Source: 40CM-4-68-19 sp036513415
Lineage (GTDB): Bacteria; Myxococcota; Myxococcia; Myxococcales; 40CM-4-68-19
Reading direction: 5' to 3'
Assembly: GCA_036513415.1 (NCBI GenBank)
Contig: DATBZA010000177.1
Coordinates: 1-64,000, forward strand
DNA length: 64,000 nucleotides
Positions 53,701-61,261 of the stretch are shown in pieces. Position 1 is the stretch's first letter. The number at the start of each line of letters is the position of its first letter. A program made the position numbers and the translations under genes. Under the pieces are notes generated by a model. That model was not told where the DNA came from. It did no database searches and saw only the letters and a list, made by a program, of their open reading frames with translations.

Positions 53701-54784
53701 GAGTCACCTGGATTCCGAGGAAGTAGAGTATGCGTCGACCATTCAATGCAGCGGGCAGGAGCTGCTCGCGCTGATCAACCAGATCCTCGACCTGTCCAAG
53801 ATCGAGGCCGGGAAGGTCCAGGTCGATGTCGGCCCCGTTGCTCCACGAGAGGTCGCCGCCACGCTGGAGCGTATGTTCCGGCCGACCCTGGTGGAAGGGA
53901 TCGAGTTCTCGGTGACGATCTCGTCCCCGGTCCCGGAGACGGTCCTGACCGACGCGCAACGCCTGCAGCAAGTGCTCAAGAACCTGCTCTCCAACGCATT
54001 CAAGTTCACCTCGAGCGGGCGCGTGGACCTCGCCGTTGAGCTCGAACAGGGCGGCGCGCGCTTCGATTCCGCCGCGCTTCGCACCGCGCCGCAGGTGCTG
54101 GCGTTCGTGGTCTCCGACACCGGAATCGGAATCCCGCCGGACAAGCACGAACTGATCTTCGAGGCGTTCCAGCAGGCCGACGCGTCGACGAGTCGGATGT
54201 TCGGCGGAACCGGGCTGGGGCTCACCATCAGCCGCGAGCTGGCCCGGCTTCTCGGCGGCGAGATCCGGCTGCGCAGCGCTCCAGGACAAGGCAGCACCTT
54301 CACCTTGTATCTGCCCGCGCTGCTCCCGGTGGAAAGCCGCGCGGAGGTGGTCGCCCCGCCGGCCAAGGTGGCGCCGCCGCCGCTGCCCACGCCGGAGAAA
54401 ATAGCCGAGTTGCGTGGACGCAGCGTTCTGCTGGTGGACGACGACGTGCACAACCTCTTCGCGGTGACCAGCCTGCTCGAGCGCTACGGCCTCCGGGTGC
54501 TCGCCGCGAAGGACGCGCAGGAATGCTTCGAACTGCTGGCCGCCAACCCCCGCGTCGATCTGGTGCTGATGGACGTGATGATGCCGGAGATCGACGGCCT
54601 GGAGGCGACCCGGCGCATCCGCCGGCGGCCCGAGCACGCGTCGCTGCCGATCATCGCGCTCACCGCCAAGGCCTTGCCCAGCGATCGCGAGCGCTGCCTG
54701 GAAGCGGGCTGCTCCGACTTCGCCACCAAGCCGGTAGGCCCGGAGATGCTGACGGCGCTGCTCTCGAAGTGGACCCGGCGGTGA
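50702..54784 (+). CDS. Soluble poly-HAMP hybrid histidine kinase
   Basis: 1360 residues from GTG 50702 with GGAGGAG upstream. No transmembrane segment. Residues about 110-765 are a chain of about 14 HAMP units in seven repeats of 92 residues (each with EVGTEGKLGGQADVKGVSGV and W-K-D-L-T). Then GAF (about 785-930), HisKA with His979 in MSHELRTPLNS, HATPase (DTGIGIP, GTGLGLTIS) and a C-terminal receiver with Asp near 1292 (LVLMDVMMPEIDG). This is the group III (Nik1-like) layout, known for osmotic stress sensing in fungi and found in several bacteria. Its stop overlaps the GTG of the following kinase gene. Confidence 0.93.
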   Translation: MESLEAVPAGARPLPRARSLQADIDRIVRALEAAAEGDFRARPRLDPAHPLARIASAAERLISRNTRLARELHRVCRRVGVEGRLSERADASLLPGQYADALGAVNDLLDQLTWHAGETAAVAHALEQGELGRTMPLDAPDGAPLRGQALRVARSMNALVSRLRAIRTEVIRIAGEVGTAGRLGGQAQVPGASGAWRELVQAVNLLAANLTSQVRNIALVTTAVARGDLSRKITVPAQGEILELKETVNEMVDQLRAFAAEVTRVAREVGTEGKLGGQADVKGVSGVWKDLTDNVNFMASNLTTQVRSIVKVVTAVANGELSEKLQVNAQGEIAALGETLNSMTRTLSIFAQQVTSVARTVGVEGKLGAQAEVPGVAGTWKDLTDNVNLLANNLTAQVRNIAEVTTAVARGDLSRKITVPAQGEILELKETVNEMVDQLRSFAGEVTRVAREVGTEGKLGGQADVKGVSGTWKDLTDNVNILAGNLTDQVRNIAKVTTAVANGDLSQEITVDVRGEVLALKNTINTMVDQLRSFASEVTRVAREVGTEGRLGAQADVRGVAGVWKDLTDNVNVLARNLTDQVRNIALVTTAVARGDLSRKITVPAQGEILELKETVNEMVDQLRAFAAEVTRVAREVGSEGKLGGQAQVPGVAGTWKDLTESVNMLAGNLTSQVRNIALVTTAVANGELSRKITVPARGEIRELKTTVNAMVDQLRAFTAEVVRVTREVGSQGKLGGQANVPGVAGSWKDLTDSINEMIVDLRESTQANEAQDWLNTNLARLSGLLQGRRSLEELGRIVLGELAPQISAQYAALFVAEGPGSAPSLRRISAYGHPGAAAGERFGPGEGLVGQCALEKRILAVDDLPPDYVRIRSGIGEAPPRSLLVMPALFEGEVKGVLELASLPGFKPIHRVLLEKLAEGLGVVLSTIAITSRTEHLLEELKLSNAELARRTRDLEDNAQQLALVSRYKSDFLANMSHELRTPLNSVLILARLLAENPRSHLDSEEVEYASTIQCSGQELLALINQILDLSKIEAGKVQVDVGPVAPREVAATLERMFRPTLVEGIEFSVTISSPVPETVLTDAQRLQQVLKNLLSNAFKFTSSGRVDLAVELEQGGARFDSAALRTAPQVLAFVVSDTGIGIPPDKHELIFEAFQQADASTSRMFGGTGLGLTISRELARLLGGEIRLRSAPGQGSTFTLYLPALLPVESRAEVVAPPAKVAPPPLPTPEKIAELRGRSVLLVDDDVHNLFAVTSLLERYGLRVLAAKDAQECFELLAANPRVDLVLMDVMMPEIDGLEATRRIRRRPEHASLPIIALTAKALPSDRERCLEAGCSDFATKPVGPEMLTALLSKWTRR

Positions 54785-55914
54785 AGATGGCGAACAAGGA
54801 CCCCGAGCGAATCGTTCCCTCCGTGCTGCTGGTCGACGACCGGCCCGAGAATCTCCTCGCGCTCGAAGGGGTGCTCAAGCCCCTGGGAGCGCGCCTGGTG
54901 AAGGCCCGCTCCGGGGAGGAAGCGCTGATGCATCTTCTTCGCGACACCTTCGCGGTGATCCTGCTCGACGTGCAGATGCCGCGCCTCGACGGCCTGCAGA
55001 CCGCGGAGCTGATCAAGCAGCGCGAGCAGACGCGGCACATCCCGATCATCTTCATCACCGCGCTGAGCCGGGAGACGGCGTACGTGTTCAAGGGCTACGA
55101 GCAAGGCGCCGTGGACTACCTGCTGAAGCCCATCGACCCGGACATCCTGCGCGCCAAGGTGCGCGTGTTCTGCGACTTGTACGTGCGGGGCGAGCATATC
55201 AGCCGGCGCGCGTTTGAGAGCGAAGCGAAGGACGTCTTTCTCGCGGATGTCATCCACGAGCTGAAGACGCCACTCGCAGCCGCGAAGGCGCAGACGCAGC
55301 TCGCGTTGCACCAGCTCGGCGAGCATCGGACGGACGCGGGCACCGGTCGGGCCCTGCGCCTGATCTCCCAGCAGATCGATCGTCTCAGCCGGCTGGTGGG
55401 CGACCTCTTGGAGGCGAGCCGACTGGAGTCCGGAATGATCGAGCTGCAGCCCACGGAGTTCGACCTGACCGCGCTGCTGGAAGAGATGCGCAACCGGATG
55501 CAGCCGCTCGGCGACCGGCACCCGATCCGCGTCAGTGCCCCCGAGAGGCTCCTGATCACGGCCGACCGGGATCGCCTCGAGCAGGTCATCGCCAACCTGC
55601 TCTCCAACGCGATTCGCTATTCCCCGGATGGCGGGTCCATCGACGTCAGCGCCGAGATCGTGGGCAATCGAGCGCACATCGAGGTCCGGGACCAGGGCCT
55701 GGGAATTCCCAAAGAGCACCAACAGCTCGTGTTCGAGCGCTTCGGCCGCGCACACGGTTCCGCTTTCGGCGGGCTGGGACTCGGCTTGGCGATCAGCAAG
55801 GGCATCGTCGAGCGACACGGAGGGAGGATCTGGCTCGAGTCCAGCGGAAAACCCGGCGAGGGCAGCGTTTTCCACGTCGAGCTGCCGGTGCGGGTGTCGC
55901 CGCCTCCGACCTGA
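54781..55914 (+). CDS. Response-regulator-fused histidine kinase
   Basis: 377 residues from GTG 54781, whose GTGA overlaps the stop of the upstream kinase; ATG 54787 is an alternative. Receiver 13-130 (LLVDDRPENLLALEGVL, VILLDVQMPRLDG with the phosphoacceptor), then HisKA with DVIHELKTPLAAAK and an intact HATPase (NLLSNAIRYSPDGG, DQGLGIPKEHQQLVFERF, GLGLGLAISKGIVERHGGRI). It probably receives phosphoryl groups from the poly-HAMP kinase, or acts downstream in a phosphorelay. No DNA-binding output domain. Confidence 0.9.
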   Translation: MKMANKDPERIVPSVLLVDDRPENLLALEGVLKPLGARLVKARSGEEALMHLLRDTFAVILLDVQMPRLDGLQTAELIKQREQTRHIPIIFITALSRETAYVFKGYEQGAVDYLLKPIDPDILRAKVRVFCDLYVRGEHISRRAFESEAKDVFLADVIHELKTPLAAAKAQTQLALHQLGEHRTDAGTGRALRLISQQIDRLSRLVGDLLEASRLESGMIELQPTEFDLTALLEEMRNRMQPLGDRHPIRVSAPERLLITADRDRLEQVIANLLSNAIRYSPDGGSIDVSAEIVGNRAHIEVRDQGLGIPKEHQQLVFERFGRAHGSAFGGLGLGLAISKGIVERHGGRIWLESSGKPGEGSVFHVELPVRVSPPPT

Positions 55915-56126
55915 CCAATGCCCGTATTGTATTGAAAAAGACGGGTTCAGCGGATTCCACCCGGGCGGGAATTGACTAGGGTGGGACGCGTCGTGTATTT
56001 GCCCTACATGGTCTAGCTCTAGTGCGAATCGTCTCAGGCGATCGATGCACTCGCAGTCGGACCTGGTCGAGGTCGGGGCGTTTGACTACTCGCTGTTTCT
56101 TCTGTTTCGACCCCGGGGGGGGCACG

Positions 56127-56351
56127 ATGTCACGGCATATGTTGCAAGGTTTGAAGGAAATCGCGGATCACCTGGGTCTCCAGGCGCACTCGCTTGACGC
56201 CCGACGTGTATTGCTCTCGTGGATCGAGCGCGAGTCTCTACCGGCGAGGCGCCTTGCGGGTCGCTGGTACGCCGATGCCACGGAAATCGAGGCATGGTGG
56301 GAATCGAGAAGGGGTGGAGGCGCAACGTTGCGCGCGACTTCGCACCAATAA
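56127..56351 (+). CDS. Small helix-turn-helix (excisionase/HTH_17-like) protein, copy 3
   Basis: 74 residues from ATG 56127. Paralogue of 32119 and 47311: LKEIADHLGLQ, SLDARRVLLSWI, LPARRLAGRWYADATEIEAW. TTTGACTAC (56081-56089) and the G-rich leader CGACCCCGGGGGGGG before the start also match copy 1. Upstream, 55915-56126 holds no gene. It lies 597 bases before a paralogue of the secreted protein that neighbours copy 2. Confidence 0.75.
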   Translation: MSRHMLQGLKEIADHLGLQAHSLDARRVLLSWIERESLPARRLAGRWYADATEIEAWWESRRGGGATLRATSHQ

Positions 56352-56948
56352 AGCCTGGACGATTTGGTCGCTCTCAATAAGCCCGCTCGGTGTCTTCCGA
56401 GTGAGACCGGCCTCGAATGTCCGGGAGCTGCCGGACAGGCTTCGGCACGACCGCGCGGTGCTGGCCCTGGCTCCGGTCGCTCGATCTCAGTCCCGCAGTC
56501 GCCTGCGGGCGCGGTGCCGGGGACCCGGGTCTTGTGAAACCGGCCGGCCTCGAGCAATCAAACATCGGATTTCATTCTAAAATTGACCGTTCGCGGGGAG
56601 CCGGAGCGCTGCCGCGGCAGGCAAAACCCGCTGCGATCCTGTAGCGTTACCGCAACACTGCAACAAGGCACACCCCTGACCAGCGGAGCACCCGGTCGGC
56701 CGTCAGACCTCCTCGACGGCTCCACGGAATGCCTCTCCCTCCGCTGTGAAGATTGTCCATCCATCGATCATTATTTGTCTTTCACCCGTGTGGTCACGAG
56801 GCGCCAGAGCGCCCCGGAAGTGCGAGCCGCTGCGCTGCGCACGTACAGTATTGGTTCAACTTGACAGTGTGGCTGCATCAGCCGGATAGTCGCCTTGTCG
56901 CCAGCTCGCTCCTACCCGGCCTGACGCCGGGACCTCTGCGAGGGGCTG
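56352..56948. other. Long intergenic region, no gene recognised
   Basis: 597 bases. Open frames here are short and lack known motifs. Near its end, a possible sigma-70 promoter for the secreted protein gene: TTGACA (56861-56866), 18-base spacer, GATAGT (56885-56890). Confidence 0.5.
56861..56890 (+). promoter_or_regulatory. Possible sigma-70 promoter
   Basis: TTGACA with an 18-base spacer to GATAGT, 58 bases before the ATG of the secreted protein gene. Confidence 0.4.
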
Positions 56949-58175
56949 ATGGGGGGTAGCACAGTGAAAAATTTTCAGTCCTGCCGGCTGGTGCTCGCCG
57001 GTTTCGCCATTCTCGCCTGCACTGCCGCGCAATCGCCCTGCGGGGGTGGGGCTTCGTTCACCCACGCCGCTGACATGGCCACGACCCGTCTGAACGGAAT
57101 CAGCGTCGCAAGCGCCATCCCCTTCACGGGCGTCGTGCCCTCCGTCGTGGGCGACCCTACGCTGGCCTACGCAGAGTGGAAGCAGGGAGTCGGCTGCCCC
57201 ACCAATCTTGCCGGTGCGTATTCCTGCTTTTCTTCATCCGATCCCACAGACCTGCTCAACACCGGGCTTTTCCTCGTGAAAACTGGCCCGACGTCCAGCG
57301 ACCCGACGGTCGACCTGAGCACGTACCCAGCGGGGATCAACTCCGATCTTGCGCCCTACGCGGCCGCGGATCTGCAGGGCGTGGCGGGCGCGAAGGTCTC
57401 CGACCTCACAGAGCTCGGCTACGACCTCCGCAAGCCTGACTCCAATGCCGCTTTCAACCAGGCGGGCTCACACTGCGGCTTGCGCTCACCCCGCTTCAAC
57501 GTGGTGACGCAAGGGGCCGCAGGCCTTTCAACCCACCGTTTCTACTGCTTCAATGGAACGCTGGACAACGTCAACCAGGGATGGATCAGGCTGCGGTGGA
57601 CGCCGCCGGTGGCCGGCTCGCTGGCGGACCTGGCAGATCCTCCGATGGATCCGCTGGACACGATCCAGAGCATCTCCATCGTCGCTGACGAAGGGCAGGA
57701 TCCCCTGGCCGGCATCCCCGATCTCGGCGGGCTGTCCGTCCTCGACAACATCGATGTCAACGGCGTCCTGGTCGGAGCCGGGCTGCCACCGACCCCGCCC
57801 CCGCCACCGGGCGGCGGCGGCGACGACGAAGATGACGGGCAAGGCGAGGACAACGATCACAACTGCTTCCACTTCAACGGAAACTGGACCCACGGCGAGA
57901 AGAGCCGCCTCTCATACTCTGACAAGGCGATGAAGATGAAGTTCGTCGCCACGGGTGGCGCGCGCTCGATTCACTCCACCGGCCCGAAGTGCGTCAGCTT
58001 CGTCGCCGATGGGACCGTGAACAGGAAGCCGGGGTACACGGCCACCGTCGAGGCTTGCGACCGCTCGGGTCCGACCGCGATCGGCACCTTCTCGATCGCC
58101 ATCACCGGGCCGGGGGGCTTCCGGTACGAGAAGACCTCGTCGATGTCCAAGGGCAAGCTGAAGGTTCGCGGCTAA
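56949..58175 (+). CDS. Secreted protein of a two-member local family (member 2)
   Basis: 408 residues from ATG 56949; GTG 56964 is an alternative that starts directly at the signal peptide (VKNFQSCRLVLAGFAILACT). It is a paralogue of 47618-48730, with the same ordered motifs: QGVGCP, LGYDLRKP, GSHCG, GWIRLRW, VLDNI, the acidic linker DDEDDGQGEDNDHN and a C-terminal domain (RLSYSDKAMK, NRKPGYTATVEACD, IGTFSIAITGPGGFRYEKT). Possible roles are surface or matrix protein; there is no catalytic motif. A strong terminator follows. Confidence 0.77.
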   Translation: MGGSTVKNFQSCRLVLAGFAILACTAAQSPCGGGASFTHAADMATTRLNGISVASAIPFTGVVPSVVGDPTLAYAEWKQGVGCPTNLAGAYSCFSSSDPTDLLNTGLFLVKTGPTSSDPTVDLSTYPAGINSDLAPYAAADLQGVAGAKVSDLTELGYDLRKPDSNAAFNQAGSHCGLRSPRFNVVTQGAAGLSTHRFYCFNGTLDNVNQGWIRLRWTPPVAGSLADLADPPMDPLDTIQSISIVADEGQDPLAGIPDLGGLSVLDNIDVNGVLVGAGLPPTPPPPPGGGGDDEDDGQGEDNDHNCFHFNGNWTHGEKSRLSYSDKAMKMKFVATGGARSIHSTGPKCVSFVADGTVNRKPGYTATVEACDRSGPTAIGTFSIAITGPGGFRYEKTSSMSKGKLKVRG

Positions 58176-58196
58176 CGCAAGACGGCACTCCCCCGA

Positions 58197-58245
58197 AAGC
58201 CGCCGCCCGGTCTGCGTGCGAACGCGGCCGGGCGGCCGGCTTTTC
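58197..58245 (+). terminator. Rho-independent terminator
   Basis: AAAGCCG plus CCGCCCGG (58197-58211) pairs with CCGGGCGG plus CCGGCTTT (58229-58244) with one bulged C, a 15-bp stem, followed by TTTT. It closes the secreted protein gene and isolates the hydrogenase operon. Confidence 0.8.
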
Positions 58246-58373
58246 AGGCGACGCCTGCCCGGTGAGCTGTCCGCCGACACCGGACACCGGATTGGCGTCA
58301 AGTGTCCGATCCGCTTGACAAGCGATCCACCGGGGCGCCAGATCCGCGCCGCTCAGGTTTCGAGACGCGGGTC

Positions 58374-58703
58374 ATGCACGAGCTGGCGATCACCGAGAGC
58401 GTCGTGGAAAGCGTGACGCAGCGCTTCAGCGGCAGGCGCGTGACCCGGGTAGTGCTCGAGATCGGGAAGCTGTCAGGGGTCGTGCCCGACGCCATCCGGT
58501 TCTGTTTCGACGTCTGCGCAGAGGGGACGCTGTTGCAGGGTGCGAGCCTGGACATCCTCGCCATTCCGGCGAGAGCGCGCTGTTCGGCTTGCGAGAGCGA
58601 GCTCGCGATCGAGGACGGGATCGGCCTGTGTCCTTGCGGCAGCGCGGATCTGGTGTTCCTGAGCGGCCAGGAGCTGAAGATCAAGGCCGTGGAGGTGGCG
58701 TGA
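58374..58703 (+). CDS. hypA: Hydrogenase nickel-incorporation protein HypA
   Basis: 109 residues from ATG 58374, which gives the universal HypA start Met-His-Glu (nickel-binding His2); an upstream ATG at 58302 is not used in this family. Zinc site CSACES and LCPCGS (a CxxC and a C-P-C, the second shorter than usual). HypA works with HypB to insert nickel into the hydrogenase large subunit. One base separates it from hypB. Confidence 0.92.
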   Translation: MHELAITESVVESVTQRFSGRRVTRVVLEIGKLSGVVPDAIRFCFDVCAEGTLLQGASLDILAIPARARCSACESELAIEDGIGLCPCGSADLVFLSGQELKIKAVEVA

Positions 58704-58704
58704 A

Positions 58705-59421
58705 ATGTGCGCAACCTGTGGCTGCTCGGTTCCTCATGTGCACGCGCAACCGGAGGGGCGCACGGTCCTGCTCGAGCAGGATATCCTGGCGAAGAACGGC
58801 CGCCTGGCGGAGCGCAACCGCGCCTGGTTCGCGAGCCGTCGGATCGCCGCCTTCAATCTCATGTCCTCGCCCGGCTCGGGCAAGACCACGCTCTTGGAGC
58901 GGACCATCGAGCGGCTCCGCGGCCGCGCCGCCGTCTCGGTGATCGAAGGCGACCAGGAGACGCTGCGCGACGCCGAGCGGATCCGCGGCACGGGCGCCCG
59001 GGCGGTGCAGATCAACACCGGCAGCGGTTGTCACCTCGACGCCGGCATGGTGGCGGACGCGCTGCGCGCTCTCGATCCGCCGCGAGGCTCGCTGCTGTTC
59101 ATCGAGAACGTCGGCAACCTCGTGTGCCCCGCGCTGTTCGATCTCGGAGAGGGGCCCAAGGTGGTGATCGCCTCGGTGACCGAAGGCGAGGACAAGCCGC
59201 TGAAGTATCCCCACATGTTCCGCGCTTGCGACGTCCTGGTCCTGAGCAAGCTGGACTTGCTGCCCCACCTCCAGTTCGATCGCGAGCGCTTCTTCGAGTA
59301 CGCCCGGAAGGTGAATCCGCGGCTCCGCGTGTTCCAGCTCTCCGCGCTCCAGGGCGACGGCCTCGAGGAGTGGTGCAGCTGGCTGGTCGACCGGAGCGGT
59401 CCGCGCGCGGAGGCGCACTGA
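58705..59421 (+). CDS. hypB: Hydrogenase nickel-incorporation GTPase HypB
   Basis: 238 residues. Metal-binding CxxCxC at the N-terminus (MCATCGCSVPHVHAQ), GTPase P-loop MSSPGSGKTTLLERTIERL, internal nickel/zinc-site Cys-His (NTGSGCHLDAGMV), and SKLDLLPHL as the G4-like motif. No long His-rich stretch, so it is a nickel-insertion GTPase rather than a storage type. It sits in hypA-hypB-transporter-hydrogenase order. Confidence 0.94.
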   Translation: MCATCGCSVPHVHAQPEGRTVLLEQDILAKNGRLAERNRAWFASRRIAAFNLMSSPGSGKTTLLERTIERLRGRAAVSVIEGDQETLRDAERIRGTGARAVQINTGSGCHLDAGMVADALRALDPPRGSLLFIENVGNLVCPALFDLGEGPKVVIASVTEGEDKPLKYPHMFRACDVLVLSKLDLLPHLQFDRERFFEYARKVNPRLRVFQLSALQGDGLEEWCSWLVDRSGPRAEAH

Positions 59422-59437
59422 GGAAGGCGGTGTCGGG

Positions 59438-60133
59438 TTGCTGGGATCGCTGCTCGCTCTCGGATTGCTGCTCGGGTTGCGGCACGCCCTCGAGGCGGAT
59501 CACGTCTCGACGGTCGCGACGCTCGCGTCGCGCTCGGGGTCGGCGCGGCAGACCGTGGGAGTGGCGGCAGCATGGGGAGTCGGGCACGCCGCCGCCCTGG
59601 TGCTGCTCGGAACCGCCCTGATCGGACTGGGGGCCTCGCTGCCGGAGCGTGTGTCCAGGCTGCTCGAGCTCGCGGTGGGAGCGATCCTCGTCGTCCTCGG
59701 GGTGGGTGTGCTGCGGCGGTTGCGCGAGCGGCGCATCCACGCGCACGTCCACGAGCACGGCGGAGCGCGGCATCTCCACGCGCATGCCCACGCGCGAGCG
59801 AAGGACGACCACGCGGGCGCGCACGATCATGCGCACCGCTCCGTCCCCTGGGCGCGATCGCTGCTGATCGGCGGCGTGCACGGGCTGGCGGGCACCGCGG
59901 CCATCACCGTCCTCGCGCTGCCGGCCACCCGATCGGCCGCGCAGGCGCTCCTCTATCTGCTGGTGTTCGGCGGCGGATCCATATTGGGAATGGTTGCGCT
60001 CTCGCTCGTCGTCTCGCTGCCTCTCCGCGCCGCTGTGCGAAACCTCGGCAGGGTCGCCCTCGGCTTGGAGGCGGTGCTCGGCGTCGTGGACGTCGGGCTG
60101 GGCGCATGGATAGTTTTCATGGCGGGCCGATGA
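59438..60133 (+). CDS. Nickel transporter of the NicO/UreH type
   Basis: 231 residues from TTG 59438 (GAGGAAGG upstream). About six transmembrane segments. The signature RHALEADHVSTVATL (HAxEADH) matches the nickel-binding motif of NiCoT/RcnA/UreH proteins. A His-rich cytosolic loop (HAHVHEHGGARHLHAHAHAR, about 103-122, and HDHAHRS) suits metal binding. Position directly between hypB and the hydrogenase genes points to nickel import for hydrogenase. Confidence 0.85.
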   Translation: MLGSLLALGLLLGLRHALEADHVSTVATLASRSGSARQTVGVAAAWGVGHAAALVLLGTALIGLGASLPERVSRLLELAVGAILVVLGVGVLRRLRERRIHAHVHEHGGARHLHAHAHARAKDDHAGAHDHAHRSVPWARSLLIGGVHGLAGTAAITVLALPATRSAAQALLYLLVFGGGSILGMVALSLVVSLPLRAAVRNLGRVALGLEAVLGVVDVGLGAWIVFMAGR

Positions 60134-60188
60134 CGTCGCTTTCCCCACAGAGCGCTCGAGCCCGCCTTGATGAGTGGGAGGTCCCAAC

Positions 60189-61220
60189 ATGCCCGCAGAG
60201 CAGAAGAAGCCGGTGGTGCATCTCCTCTGGATCAACTCGGGGTTGAGCTGCGACGGGGACTCGGTTGCGCTGACCGCCGCGATGCAGCCGAGCATCGAGG
60301 ACATCGTCCTGGGCACGCTTCCGGGATTGCCCCAGGTGGCGGTGCACTGGCCCCTGATCGAGTACGGCCAGGGCGGCGAAGAGTTCATGGAGTGGTTCTG
60401 GAAGGCGGACCGCGGGGAGCTGCAACCGTTCGTGCTCGTGGTCGAGGGGTCGATCCCCAACGAGGCGATCAAGAAGGAAGGCTACTGGGCGGCGTTCGGG
60501 AACAACCGCGAGACCGGCCAGCCGATGCCGACGGCGGAATGGGTCACGCGGCTCGCTCCGAAGGCGCTGGCCGTGCTGGCGGTCGGGACCTGCGCCACTT
60601 ACGGCGGCATCCATGCGATGGCCGGCAATCCCACCGGCGCGATGGGCGTTCCGGATCTTCTCGGATGGGACTGGAAGTCGAAGGCGGGGATCCCGGTGGT
60701 GTGCGTCCCGGGTTGTCCCATCCACCCCGACAACCTCGCGGAGACCATCACCTACCTGCTCTACCAGGCGGCGGGCAGCGCGCCGATGATCCCGCTCGAC
60801 AAGGAGCTGCGACCCCTGTGGCTGTTCGGCAGGACGGTCCACGAGGGTTGCGACCGCGCCGGCTACTACGAGCAGGGCGACTTTGCGCACGAGTACGGAT
60901 CCCCGAAGTGCATCGTGAAGCTGGGCTGCTGGGGACCAGTGGTGCAATGCAACGTCCCCAAGCGCGGCTGGATCGGGGGCGTTGGCGGGTGCCCGAACGT
61001 CGGCGGCATCTGCATCGGCTGCACGATGCCGGGCTTCCCCGACAAGTTCATGCCATTCATGGACGAGCCGCCAGGGGCCAAGATGTCAACGAACACCGTC
61101 CGCATCTGGGGGTCGGTGCTGCGCTCCCTCCGCGGTTTTACCAACCGGACGCTGAACCAGGAGCCAAAGTGGCGCAAGCCGGGCCGGGCCCTGACGACCG
61201 GGTACCAGCCGAAGTGGTGA
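60189..61220 (+). CDS. hhyS: Group 1h [NiFe]-hydrogenase small subunit
   Basis: 343 residues from ATG 60189 with GGGAGG upstream. No Tat signal peptide and no C-terminal membrane helix. Proximal cluster: the first motif is GLSCDGDSVALT, so the usual CxxC is Cys21-x-x-Asp24; other ligands are in GTCATYGGIHA and VCVPGCPIHPDN. Medial and distal clusters: HEGCDRAGYYEQ, PKCIVKLGCWGP, QCNVP, GGCPNVGGICIGCTMPG. Asp at this position is the hallmark of the actinobacterial-type high-affinity hydrogenases (Asp ligand seen in the Ralstonia structure). These oxidise H2 at atmospheric levels. Confidence 0.93.
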   Translation: MPAEQKKPVVHLLWINSGLSCDGDSVALTAAMQPSIEDIVLGTLPGLPQVAVHWPLIEYGQGGEEFMEWFWKADRGELQPFVLVVEGSIPNEAIKKEGYWAAFGNNRETGQPMPTAEWVTRLAPKALAVLAVGTCATYGGIHAMAGNPTGAMGVPDLLGWDWKSKAGIPVVCVPGCPIHPDNLAETITYLLYQAAGSAPMIPLDKELRPLWLFGRTVHEGCDRAGYYEQGDFAHEYGSPKCIVKLGCWGPVVQCNVPKRGWIGGVGGCPNVGGICIGCTMPGFPDKFMPFMDEPPGAKMSTNTVRIWGSVLRSLRGFTNRTLNQEPKWRKPGRALTTGYQPKW

Positions 61221-61261
61221 TGGCCGCAGTTCCCCTTTGCTGAAGCACAGGAGGTCTCGTC

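Noticed and set aside
58315..58343. TTGACA before hypA as a promoter
   Set aside because: The -35 is perfect but the only -10 at 17 bases is CCAGAT; not good enough to call.
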